From Obelidium mucronatum (lineage: Eukaryota > Chytridiomycota > Chytridiomycetes > Chytridiales > Chytriomycetaceae): DNA of 41,291 bases. Under the pieces are notes generated by a model. It worked only from the letters and a program-made list of their open reading frames with translations. It made no database searches and was not told the origin of the DNA. Made by a program: the position numbers and the translations under genes. Below are positions 31,789 to 41,291 of this stretch, one piece after another. Each line of letters begins with the position of its first letter. The first letter of the stretch is position 1. The stretch spans positions 1-41,291 of the forward strand of contig JAIVFH010000240.1 of assembly GCA_025765595.1 (NCBI GenBank), in the 5' to 3' direction.

Positions 31789-33341
31789 ATGCAGAAAATC
31801 AGCAACACAAACGACGAATGGTTGTCCGCCAGTGAGAAAGCCCCGCTCTGCGAGGACGGCGCGATCACTGCCCCCGCCTCCAAGTGGCCACAGCAGAGAA
31901 AGAAGGTGTGGATCGTCTCGATCCTTGCCTTTGTTGCTGCAGTTGTCGGTGCAAGCGTTATCGTCGCCACTGTCAACAAGCAGAACACTCCTTCAGCTGG
32001 CGTCTCTTCCGTTGTTTTGGCTGCTAACTCCGGTAAGTTGAAAGATGCGGGATGTGGTCTGCGCAATGCAGCAAACCCCTTTTGTGTTTTTGCGTGTTTT
32101 TCTTTTCTCTGAACTTACTCGGCGCTTCTCCGTTTTACCCGCCCCCCCCCCCCCCCCCCCCCCCCTCCCAACCAGTCTCAGCTGACCCAACTTCTGCGAA
32201 TTCATGGGGAGACTGGGCCAAATCATTGTCTGACTCCATCACTTCCCAACTGTTTGGTCCAAAGAGCAGCACGAATACACCTGACCCGTTTGACCCCGAA
32301 TTCGCAAAGAAGCTTCAAGAAGAGATCAACAAGGCGGTCGGAAGCAGCAACATTCCTTCTGGTGGAAACAATGGCAATAGCGGCAACGGTGGCAACGGAG
32401 GACTTGTTATTAATTTGAACGGTGTCCCAATTTTCCAAGGTGGTTCTGGTGCCGACGCCGGAAATGGAAACGCGGTTGTTCCTGTGGTTGAGTCTTCATC
32501 GACTTCTGCCTCTTCAAGCAGCACTTCTAGCACCATTCAGGGTGAAGTCACTAGTGCCAGCACTTCTGCCACAACTGATGCTTCTTCTGCTACCACCACC
32601 GCAACTGCCACTACTGCTATTGCGACTACTGCTGCCACTTCGACTACCAATGCTGCTGTTGCTACCACCACTGCTGCTACCAGTGCTGCTACTTCAACGA
32701 CCACTGCCGCCCCAACAACCACCACCGTAACCACTACCGCCGCAGCTACAACTACTACCACTACTGCCCCAGCCCCACAAGGCAAGATCCCTGACTGCAC
32801 TAAAATTAAGGCCATTGGAGACGATTTCATCAAGACCGGCAAGTCGACTCAAGACGTTGTCGCTTTGACCAACCAAATCCGTACCTACGTTAGTGGAGTG
32901 ATTGGGTTCAACATTCCATCCATTTCTTGGAGCGATGCTCTTGCGCAAGGAGCTGCCATCCACTTGAAAGCCACCCTCAATGCCCCCAATTGCGATTTGA
33001 CACACGATGCGACTCCTACTGCCGCGTTCTCCAAGCCTGTGGGTCAAAACTTGTACATGCAAGTGGGTCGTAGTTCTGCTGAAAATGACAACTTTTTGTA
33101 TGCCGTCAACAACTGGGTTCGGGAATGCGAAGCTTATAACGCTAGAAAGCCAGGCGTGAACACTTTCGGCTCTTGGGGTCACTATTCTCAAGTTTTGGCT
33201 CCAGAATCTACTCAGATCGGTTGCGCTAGTGCGACTTGCACTAATGGAAAGGGGAACGGATGGATTGTGACTGCTTGTGATTACTTCAACCCAGGTAACA
33301 ATGGAGACTCTGACACCATCAAGATCGGAAACGGGTACTAA
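31789..33341 (+). CDS. Membrane-anchored CAP/SCP (PR-1) domain protein with long Ser/Thr linker
   Basis: Two exons (31789-32032, 32176-33341) total 1410 bases, 469 residues. A single transmembrane segment lies at about 41-61 (WIVSILAFVAAVVGASVIVA) after a basic cytosolic side. The outer part has a Gly/Asn-rich patch, about 110 residues of almost pure Ser, Thr and Ala (probable O-glycosylated stalk), and then a C-terminal CAP domain. CAP motifs are visible: VVALTNQIRTYV, ISWSDALAQGAAIHL, CDLTHDATP, GQNLYMQ, GHYSQVLAPESTQIGCASATC and WIVTACDYFNPGN. CAP proteins are secreted or surface proteins, some binding sterols. The intron is 143 bases and contains a run of 24 C. Confidence 0.82.
32142..32165. 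repeat. Poly(C) tract of 24 bases in the CAP gene intron
   Basis: An uninterrupted C-run ten bases before the acceptor of the only intron, acting as an extreme polypyrimidine tract. It is rare in this otherwise T-rich intron set. Confidence 0.9.
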
Positions 33342-33492
33342 GCTGGAAGAAGTAAAAGCGAGTTGGAGAGAGAGAGAAAAAAACAAAGGGGGAAGTTTCT
33401 GGGTCCATAAAAACACGCATTCTTATCCGTTTTTCTCTCTTTTTGGCTCCTTTCGTTTGGCCAAACCAACCCGCCCAAAACCGAGTTGAAAA

Positions 33493-34950
33493 ATGTTTGG
33501 TATTGCCACGACCCCCAAACACGGCGGCGGCGCACAGGACCCGTTGATGGGGCTTCCAGTCTCGCTTGAGAGCATTTACGCGGAGATCCTGAGTCTGCGG
33601 GCGGAGGTTGCAGCGGTGCGTGCGAACCAGGGGCAGGTTGTGTTCCAGCTCAAGCATGTCATTGAGCGACTTGACGCGGCGCACACCGACAACAACGCGA
33701 GTGCGAGTGTGAGTGTACCCTCGAATACGAGTGCGAGTGCGGATGCCGAAGCTTCAGCGGCGGCTGCGGCGGCCGAAGAGCAAGCGGCGCCAGCGCCTCC
33801 AACGGCAGCAGCCGCGCCCGCACCGGCGGCAACAAACACGGCAACAGCAGCAACAAACACTGCAACAACGGCGGCCAAGAAGCGCAAGGCGGCGTCGGAC
33901 GACGTCGCTGCCGACGCCGACGCGGCCGAGGCGCCCGCGCCGAAGCCGAAGAAAAAGGCGAACGCGAAGGACGCGAAGGACGCGAAGGACGCCAGGGACG
34001 ACGCCGCCGACGACGACGCGCCGAAGAAGGTCGAGCGCCGCGGCCGTCCGCGCAAGGACGCGCCGCTGCCGCCGCCGCCGAAGGACAAGAAGCCCGAAGA
34101 AGCCGCGCCGGCTGTTGCGGCCGTCGAACCCGCGGCGCCTGCTCCCGCGGCGCCTGCTCCAGCGGCACCAGCTGCTGCTGTTCCCGTTGTTCCTGTTGTT
34201 CCCGTTGTTCCCGTTGTTCCAGTCCAAGAAACTCCTGTGGATCCTCCTACTCCAGTGACTGCTGCTGCTCCGACTGTTGCTCAACCCACAGATTCTTTCT
34301 CTTTCCCCCCGTCTCCAGTTCCTGCGCCAGTTACCCTCTCTGCCCCATCTCCTAAAAAAGCCCCGTCTCCCACTAAAGCAGAGCAAAAACCAACTGAGAT
34401 TCCAGTGCCAACAAAGCCAAAGCGCGCGCGAAACACAGGCAACCAAAAGCCCCCTAACGCTTCTACGAGTATTTCTGGAGAAGTGCCTGATGAATACGCT
34501 GTGGAGGAAGGAGATGATTCTATTGAACGTAAACCAAATGATATTAACTCGGGGTGGCACTTCAACTTGGCCTATGGTGCCGAAATCGAAGCATATAGCA
34601 AGAGTTATAAGTAAGTTATTTCTGGTTTGTGTCAGCATCGTGATTGATTTTTGTTTTTTTTCCTTTCTTTCAGAGGTTGGTATTTGGGAAAGGTCTTGTA
34701 CTATATTTCGGTTCCTGGAAATAAGTACAAGTTAAAGGTACATTATGTGGGATATTCAAAGCAGTTTGATGAACTCTTTGATATCAACACCCCTGCTGGA
34801 CGTGCCCGTTTGAGACCATACAAGAACAAGGAACTTGAACTCAAGGACGATATCCCCGCCAACGAGTGGGATCCCAATGCGGCTAAACCGTATGGAATCA
34901 TGTCTGATGTTACCAGAGAAGGCGATGTATTTATCCAAAAGGATGCTTGA
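33493..34950 (+). CDS. AT-hook and chromo-barrel/Tudor-knot-like chromatin protein
   Basis: Two exons (33493-34610, 34674-34950) total 1395 bases, 464 residues. A short N-terminal coiled coil (ESIYAEILSLRAEVAAV) leads into an Ala/Pro-rich low-complexity region. That region holds basic clusters (AAKKRKAA near 127-134, KPKKKANAKDAKDAKD) and a canonical AT-hook core RRGRPRK at 182-188. After PVVPVVPVVPV repeats, the C-terminal 90 residues form a compact domain: GWHFNLAYGAEIEAYSKS, GWYLGKVLYYI, KYKLKVHYVGYSKQFDELFD, INTPAGRARLRPY. This resembles the MSL3/EAF3 chromo barrel, which can bind histone tails or nucleic acid. Codons 33890-34090 are extremely GC-rich. A nuclear DNA- or chromatin-binding role is inferred. 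Confidence 0.75.
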
Positions 34951-35121
34951 AAACTTGTTGTTGCTTGATTTGAATTTGTGTTTAATATTAAGTTATTTTT
35001 GGGATTGAATAAATGTCTAACAATTATGTTAAGGATTATGTCTGAATTTTATCTATTTATTTTTGTTATTTTTGTTATGGTCGATTCCATATTTTATTTT
35101 ATTTTTTCCGATAAATCTCCG

Positions 35122-36627
35122 ATGTCACTGTTGCAACTGAACTTTGACGATTGCGTTTGCGATCCCGAAATAGTCGACGGCTACCACTATGTCAAGCTGT
35201 AATAACAGATTGCTTGTGCCGTTGTGTCCACTGCAGCTGGCTTAAAAAAAAACAAACAATGACAGAATCGCACTCACGTTTGGAGACTGTGTCCACACCC
35301 CAACGGAAATCACCTCATTTGTCTTTGGCTTTATATCGCTCGCCTGCTTTGGAGTCGCTTTCTTCCCTCAGATTGTGAGTTTTTTTTTTACCTCGAGTGC
35401 CTCTATTGTTTCTGGAACTTGGGAAGTGTCTGAACCAAAAAGAAACTCATACTTTATTAGTGGCTCAATTATACCCGAAAATCTGTAGAAGGATTATCTT
35501 TTGGTCTGATGGTGTTTTGGGTTTTTGGAGACATTGGGTAAGTTCTCTCTCTCAAGTCTCAATGAGATTATGAGACTTGATTGGTGCTGCCGCCACCTGA
35601 AAGCTAAAAACCAGAGCATTTTGAACAGAAATCTTATCGGATCTATCCTGACGAATCAACTCGCGCTTCAAATATGGGTTGCAGCGTACTTTATTCTATT
35701 GGATATGTTGACATTGCTTCAGATACTCTGGTACGGATATCTACGGGAAAAGCTGGGGCTTGTACCGCATATTGTGTATGATGAAGTTGTTTGTGAAAGT
35801 CGAGGAATGGTGGAGGATGAAGAGCAAGGAGTGAATCCAGTGGGTGTGTCTAACGTTCTAATGGAAGAGGATGTCGACGAGGCTTCGGGATGCAGTCGGG
35901 GCAGACGAAATCAAAGACAACGCGGTGGGAGTGGGAGAAAAAAGAAGCCTGTCGATGAGAATACTAGCCTACTCTCTTCGAGCTCTGGAGCCCCTCAGGG
36001 ATTTGGAGAGGTTTCGAACACGCCAAGTTTGCAACAGCCATCTCCTCAATTAAATGGGCAAGCCAATACCACCGCCGTCGCTCCATTAAGAAATTGCTTC
36101 ACAAAAAGCTCTGTTACAATTGGGCTTGTGTGTGTCTTTGTTTTGGTTTTGATGTGGGCGGAGGTTCCCGGAACCAAATCACCCTCCTCGGAATGGACTT
36201 CTTCGCTGGGAGTTTCGACGCATACACTTCCTAGACGGTGTGATGCGCGGGAACCCGTAACGGAACGGAATTACTTGATTGGTTGTGTTTTCTCATGGAT
36301 ATCTGGTCTTCTCTATTTCTTCAGTCGAACTTCTCAAATTCGAACAAACTATGAACGGAAATCCGTTGAAGGAGTTTCTATAGGTGGAGGGATAAATTAT
36401 CCCATTTTGCTTATATTTCTGACTAAACATTATTTTTTTTTTTAGCATTATTCATCCTCACACTCTCTGCAAACATCATGTATGGGGCACAAATCATATT
36501 GCGAGGTGTTACTCTGGATCGAAACTTTTATATGGCAGTGCTACCGTTTATTATTGGAAGCACTGGAACGCTCTTGTTTGATACCATTCTCATCCATCAA
36601 GCTTATATTTATGGCGGGTTTTCTTGA
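35122..36627 (+). CDS. PQ-loop membrane transporter (Ypq/PQLC2-like)
   Basis: Five exons (35122-35198, 35266-35374, 35461-35537, 35629-36383, 36446-36627) total 1200 bases, 399 residues. Seven hydrophobic segments are arranged as two PQ-loop repeats: the first LACFGVAFFPQIWLNYTRKSVEG, split here by an intron after PQI, and the second GLLYFFSRTSQIRTNY followed by KSVEGVSI. A soluble loop of about 130 residues, rich in Arg, Ser and acid, separates the halves. The N-terminal FGDCVHTPTEITSFVFG fits the vacuolar/lysosomal basic amino acid transporter group. In the second repeat the conserved Pro-Gln is Ser-Gln. The first exon is short and its donor (gtaata at 35199) is chosen to keep frame. Substrate is inferred only from family. 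Confidence 0.83.
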
Positions 36628-36838
36628 AGAGAGTTTTTTTTTTCCTTTTTTAAGCATTTATATCTAGATGAATCATTAAAAAAAACAAAAGGATTTGGGA
36701 AGTTGACAATGGTCCTTCATAAAAACTCTTTGCTTTTTATTAATTTGTTTTTTTTTTTAGCTCCAAATCCATAGACCCTTATCCATCACCACAAAAAAGA
36801 AAACAAAAGATAACATCAAATAATAACGTCCCACTGAT

Positions 36839-39271
36839 TTAGCATCCAGTGTACCAAACAGCCCACTTGAGGTTGTTGGCGGTTCCAGTACAGAAGTACA
36901 TGGTTCCAGAAGAACACTGGCTGGCTGCGTAGGTTGGGCATGGCTGTCCAAGAAGGCTTCCGCTTCCAGCAGTAGTGGTGGTAGCAGCCTTAGTGGTAGT
37001 AGTGGTGGTGGTGGTAGTGGCAGCAGCAGTAGTAGAAGTCTTTACCGCAGTTGTAGTGGTAGTGGTGGTAGTAGTGGTGGGAGCAACAGTGGTGGGAGCA
37101 ACAGTGGTGGTAGTAGTAGTGGTGGTGGTGGTTGGGTCAGAAGAGCCTCCACAAGCGCCCTTGTAAGTCCAAACTCCGTTCACGTTGGAGGCAGACGGGG
37201 CGTCGCCCTTGGTCCACCACTTGTTGACAAAGTTTCCGTTCTGGTAGCTCACTTGGGTAGTTGTAGCGTATGTAGCGCTGGCGTCCCATGCTGGGGAACA
37301 TGGAACTCCAGTTGGGGCGACAGTGGTGCCGGCAGAGACAGTAGTACCAGCGGAAACAGTGGCGACAGTCGTAGCGGTGTTGGTAGATGGGATACACAAG
37401 CCCTTTTGAACGAATCCTGCGGATGGGGTGGTTGGAAGGGTTCCAAGAATAACCCAGTAGGCGACATCGTAGTTGTAACCTCTGTAACTCAATTTCATTC
37501 CGACGCTGTATTGAGTGGCTGGGTTGAATGGAGTGGCACATGGCAATGGACCGTCTGGTCTTGGCTTGTTTGGTGGGGTGATGACAACTGTGTTGGAAGA
37601 ACCTGGCAAAACAGTGTTGGTCAAGATTGGAATGGATCCAGAGCATCGTGGAACATTGGCACCCAAGACTTGCTTGCAGAGATTTTGGGCAAGAGCGCTG
37701 ACTGGAATGTTGGTGTTGGAGTCGGCGAAGTCACCCTGAGATTTGAAGAGTTCCCAGAAGAATCCGGCCTTGTAGTATGGTTGAACGTTGGACAGAATTT
37801 TACCGGCGTCGGTGTTGGTGAGTGGCAGGGAGTTGGCGTAGTCAGTGGATGGTGGTGGGTACTAAATATCAGAACAGTTAGCATGAAATACCTTGTTAGA
37901 GAGGGAAGGAACTTACAGCTGGGGTACCGATTTCGTAACCGACGTTGGCTGGAACTCCGGCAGCAATGTATTGTGCCATGTAAAAGTCAACTTGGCCAGC
38001 CAAATCACAAGTAGCCGGGGCTGGTGGGCAATTGATGGTGGATTTGGACAAATCGTAAGACATTACGTTCCAGCCACCAGCGTTTGGTCCAGTTCCAATC
38101 CATTGCACCAAGTCTGGGTAAGATGGAACCATGTTCAAGGTAAGTCCCTTCAAGTTTCCACCCCACCAGGTTCCGGCCCAAGCTCCAGCGGCAGAAGCGG
38201 CGGTTCCGACTCTCAGAGCAGGGTAGTACTTTTCAACGTTGATTCTCATGTTTTGCATGATGGCACTGAACTTGTAAACGGTCTGGAAACCAGTGCATCC
38301 GTTTCCACAGTTGTTTCTAGCGGAGCCATCAACCTTGAACATGTCGGCGTGCCTTGAAAGAAAATGAGTTAGTCTGAAGTTGTTAACCCAAAAGATTAAA
38401 AAGACAACAGTCTTGGGCTTACCAGAATTCTTCGTAGTCAATGTCAGCTCCGTCCAATCCAAGATCCTTGGCAAGGAACACAAGATCCTGGTAAGGATCA
38501 CGCTTTTGTTGGAACCAGGCGTCGTTTCCAGGAACGGTGACAGATTGGCCCTCCTTGGTGATGTACTTGGCACCTCCAACAAGCTCTGGGTGCCACTCTG
38601 GCTTGGTACCCATCTTGTTGTTGGCTTCGACATATGCAACGGCCTGCTTCCAGGTCTCAGAGTGCGCTGGTTCAGGGAAGATTGTAAAGTCTTCAAGCTT
38701 GTTTCCGTTGGATGGGGGTTCACAAGCCCAACAGTATTGGTTGCTTTCGTTACACTTGGAGATATCACCCCCAGCGTACTTTTGAATAGTCGACTGGTAC
38801 GTTGGCGTAGTTGATCCGTAGTCATAGATGGAGAACTTGGCGTACGCGTATGGCCAACAGTTGTAGTCCCAGCCTCCCATAGACACAAAGACTTCCACAC
38901 CGTTTTGTTGGAGGATTTGGGTGTACTTCTTGACTTCGGCGAATCCGTAATCTTCTTGAGTGTTGTTGTAGTTCAAGCCAACGCCCTTGAGTGTGTTGCT
39001 TCCAGGAACATAGTACATGTCTGGGCGAACGAAAGAGAGAAAGATTCTGTTGACTGGAATGGTTGCGGCATTGTCGGCAAGAAGCTTCAGCTTGCGGGAG
39101 TCGCCCTGTGCTGATGGTTTAGGAGACCCTGGGAATCGCTGGGGATACTGCCGAAAAGGAACTTACGAAGATGACGTAGCCTCCAGCAAAGTTTTCACCG
39201 GCTGGAGGAGTAGCGAGAGCCGTAACCGTAGTTGTGATTGAAGCAAGAGCAGTGAGGAGGTGGAGAAGCAT
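36839..39271 (-). CDS. Secreted GH18 chitinase with CBM5/12-like and CBM19-like modules
   Basis: Four exons (39271-39167, 39105-38423, 38352-37917, 37861-36839) total 2247 bases, 748 residues. A signal peptide (MLLHLLTALASITTTVTALA) is followed by a GH18 barrel beginning GGYVIFGDSRKLKLLAD. The catalytic motif DGADIDYE lies at 253-260, with Glu260 the acid/base. Later barrel strands include LNMVPSYPDLVQW and GWNVMSYDLS. After the barrel come two Trp/Tyr-rich modules like CBM5/12 (LSYRGYNYDVAYWV and VSYQNGNFVNKWWTKGDAP), a long Thr-rich linker and a C-terminal Cys module (CPTYAASQC to WAVWYTGC) like CBM19. It should cut chitin outside the cell, for growth, wall remodelling or feeding. The catalytic residues are complete. 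Confidence 0.9.
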
Positions 39272-39629
39272 TTGATAGTCTTCGTTCAATGACAGGAGAC
39301 AGGCTTCTTATATGACTGCTTGATTCACAACATGTGATGTATCACGCTTTGGCATGTGACCCCCTATGATTTTTGGTGTTGAACGCGGATTTGAACCAGG
39401 AGAGTTGAACCAAGACCAAGCAATTATCAGGGCCACCGATAATTTGATTTTCAACTGCTGTCAATGTCACTGGTAAAAACTCGTCGCTACACCTCTTCTT
39501 CCGTTCACTAAACCGATGGGCTGGCTGGTGGTGAAAAGATATACTCCTGGAATGCCATTACCACTGATTTCAAACCTTCTACCATTGTGATATCTCACGG
39601 CCAATACTCTCACAAAACATAAGCATTAT
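39272..39629. other. Upstream region of the chitinase gene and 3' flank of the sulfotransferase
   Basis: 358 bases with no open frame of note. It should contain the chitinase promoter near 39280-39450; no motif is clear enough to name. Confidence 0.4.
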
Positions 39630-40607
39630 TTATTCCGTCTTAGTCTTGCCATTACCATTCTTGACAAAATCAATTAGATCTGAAGAAAAATGATTAAGAT
39701 ACGCTTCATCCACAGCATCAACTTCATCTTGGGTCATGATATCTTTCCACCGCTTGTTTGTTCCTTTGTTGATGAAGCGACCTGGTCGAATCACTCGTTC
39801 TGATGGCTGGAATTGATCTTCATGTTCTTTCATATACGTGAAGGACGATTGATGGGTTACAAGTTTGACTTCGTCTGGTGTCAACCCTTCATAAGGTCGG
39901 TCAATTAAATTAACATATAAGTATTAAAATAAACTCTCACGTTGATTCAAAAAAGTTGCAACTCTCACAACGTTTCCTTCCAAATCATCCAGTAAATCTT
40001 GGTAGTGCAAGATGAGAATGTTTGGACAGTGACGATATTCCCACCAAGATTTGACGTGGTCAAAGTACGGCCAGAGAGGCTTTCCATTCACGAGCCAAGT
40101 TTGGATGAGTTCAGATAAGGTCGTTTCGGCAGGCGGTTGCTCCAAGAGATCGCGTACATTTTCTTGGAATGACTGGAGATGGTTATGAAACGACACGAGA
40201 GCGTCATTGACCTCTCGAATAATATAAATGTATTTAACGCCAGGCTGGTAGTGAATTTGGTTCAGCTGCGAGTGGCTCTTGAAGACTTTAGGCGTTGACG
40301 AGGCTTCAGAAGCAAAGGCTTTGACTTTCGCACGATTTAACTTCATTTCAACCCAAGGAGACTTGAGATGCAAGTTCTCTCCGGATTCTTTGCCGCAGGC
40401 AAAGATCTGACGACAGATCTGTTGCATCCAGGTTGTGCCAGACTTGCCGTACGTGTTGACAAGCACATCGTTTTCGGCCAGACGAAACTTATCCCAAATA
40501 CTTGTGTCCGTGTGTCCATCGATGTACTGAGTGATCGTGCGCTGGGGAAGAGATTGGGTCATTTGGTGGATTTTCTCATTTAGACACAGCTTACAACGAA
40601 AAGACAC
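39630..40607 (-). CDS. Cytosolic-type sulfotransferase (Sulfotransfer_1)
   Basis: Two exons (40607-39941, 39886-39630) total 924 bases, 307 residues. It transfers sulfate from PAPS to a small acceptor. The 5'-phosphosulfate loop is TYGKSGTTW at 52-60, close to the family's TYPKSGTTW. The 3'-phosphate region near the C-terminus reads RPGRFINKGTNKRWKD, a variant of RKGxxGDWK. Other family features are KSHSQLNQIHY, KYIYIIREVNDALVSFHNH and LILHYQDLLDDL. The length matches cytosolic sulfotransferases. A second in-frame ATG at residue 16 (MTQSLPQRT) could be the true start. The acceptor substrate cannot be inferred. Confidence 0.85.
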
Positions 40608-40719
40608 TTAAACTTCCTGAAAAAATGCTTTATGATTTAATCAAACATAGCAAATGCTGGGTCGTCTTTTGCCAATAGCTCCCACATCTTCAGTACGCTT
40701 GTATTTCTTAGCTGGTCGA

Positions 40720-41291
40720 TCAGGCATTGTCGTCGCCTTCATCAAGCATTGAGTTCCCAGCCCATCCAAGCATAATTTCATCATTCGGCGCATGAATCGC
40801 AGCCCTGAGCTCGAAGGGTGGAAGGGGTGCATCAGGCCATGTTTCTTGGACTTCGGTTGCCCGCCTCTTCCATTCCTTTGGGAGAAATGTCAAGGATTCC
40901 ATTGCCATCTGTGCCAGCTGCCATACCAACTACCACCGCATTTTCGTTATCATCATCCCGACTAGATGCATTTGCATCCAACAATGTTTTCACAACGGGC
41001 ATACATCCCTTCACTAATCCTTCAACCTTTGTTCGATCTCTCCAACACCAGCGTTAATGACAAGAGCACCGTCCCATCCATCGTTTTCTTTGGTTTTCAG
41101 AAGCTTAGTCAACGACTTGAAGAAACTTGTCGTTTCACCAAAGCGGTGGAAACCTCTCTCTGGTATACACGTCCAGCAAAATCACATCATAGCGACACTC
41201 CAAGTCAGAAACCGCCCCCCAAAACAAAAGATCCGCATTGGTTACCCTGACATTTGCCGGCCGCGCCGCTTCATCCACTTTGAAATGCTGC
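40720..41291 (-). CDS. Spermidine-synthase-like methyltransferase-fold protein, C-terminal part
   Basis: Runs off the right edge, so the 5' part is missing. Read leftwards from 41291 it gives VRVTNADLLFWGAV and YDVILLDVYTRERFPP, the acidic loop after strand 4 of a Rossmann methyltransferase/aminopropyltransferase. Then come SFFKSLTKLL and GALVINAGVGEIEQ, and VKGCMPVVKTLLDAN in another frame. A 55-base intron at 40876-40930 joins to EWKRRATEVQETWPDAPLPPFELRAAI and a stop at 40720. Two frame changes, near 41145 and 41035, are not explained by introns of normal size, so the gene is either decaying or has sequence errors. The exact family (spermidine synthase or METTL13-like) is open. Confidence 0.45.

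Noticed and set aside
33576..34638. Arg-, Ala- and Pro-rich long frames on both strands over the AT-hook gene
   Set aside because: They are shadows of a GC-rich low-complexity coding region; only the chosen frame gives an AT-hook and a spliced C-terminal domain.

Overview
The window is eukaryotic and most likely comes from a flagellated, early-diverging fungus of chytrid type. Genes are dense, and most are split by short GT-AG introns (about 38-80 bases, rarely over 130). The content includes a secreted GH18 chitinase with chitin-binding modules, a dynactin p22/24 subunit, a PIH1 protein, a CCDC186-like golgin and Thr-rich secreted proteins. I derived splice sites by eye. In nearly every multi-exon model below the exon lengths sum to a multiple of three, which supports them.

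Bases 884-11737 form one DNA transposon of about 10.85 kb, and this is the main result. It has perfect 19-bp terminal inverted repeats starting TAC and is flanked by a 6-bp target duplication, CAAGGG. It carries four multi-exon genes. Three are on the + strand with only 28 and 32 bases between them: a protein of repeated CxxC/CxxH modules ending in a Ulp1 (C48) cysteine peptidase, a Cys-rich protein with an IS3EU/rve-type DDE integrase core, and a TET/JBP-like 2-oxoglutarate/Fe(II) dioxygenase. The fourth, on the - strand near the right end, is a complete alpha-kinase with an N-terminal Cys module like those of its neighbours. The element therefore joins a transposase to candidate DNA-base oxidation, SUMO/ubiquitin-like deconjugation and protein phosphorylation activities. 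A broken SAM-domain reading frame lies outside its left end.

Bases 11740-15620 are a tandem segmental duplication of roughly 1.25-kb units. Three units carry a 110-aa secreted Cys/Thr-rich protein, and the units also carry decayed copies of the 3' end of the neighbouring arginyl-tRNA synthetase gene, whose intact copy is at 15620-18156 (-).

Bases 18157-29889 are compact housekeeping DNA. ArgRS and CPSF30 start head to head 50 bases apart. Then come two tandem paralogs of about 95 aa, CSTF2, a PIH1 protein, a CCDC186-like coiled-coil protein, dynactin subunit 3 and an ADF-H-like plus PH protein. CPSF30 and CSTF2 both act in mRNA 3'-end formation.

Bases 30764-41291 hold a pair of single-pass membrane proteins (one with a CAP/SCP domain, one truncated before it), an AT-hook plus chromo-barrel-like chromatin protein, a PQ-loop vacuolar transporter, the chitinase, a sulfotransferase and the end of a spermidine-synthase-like gene that runs off the window.
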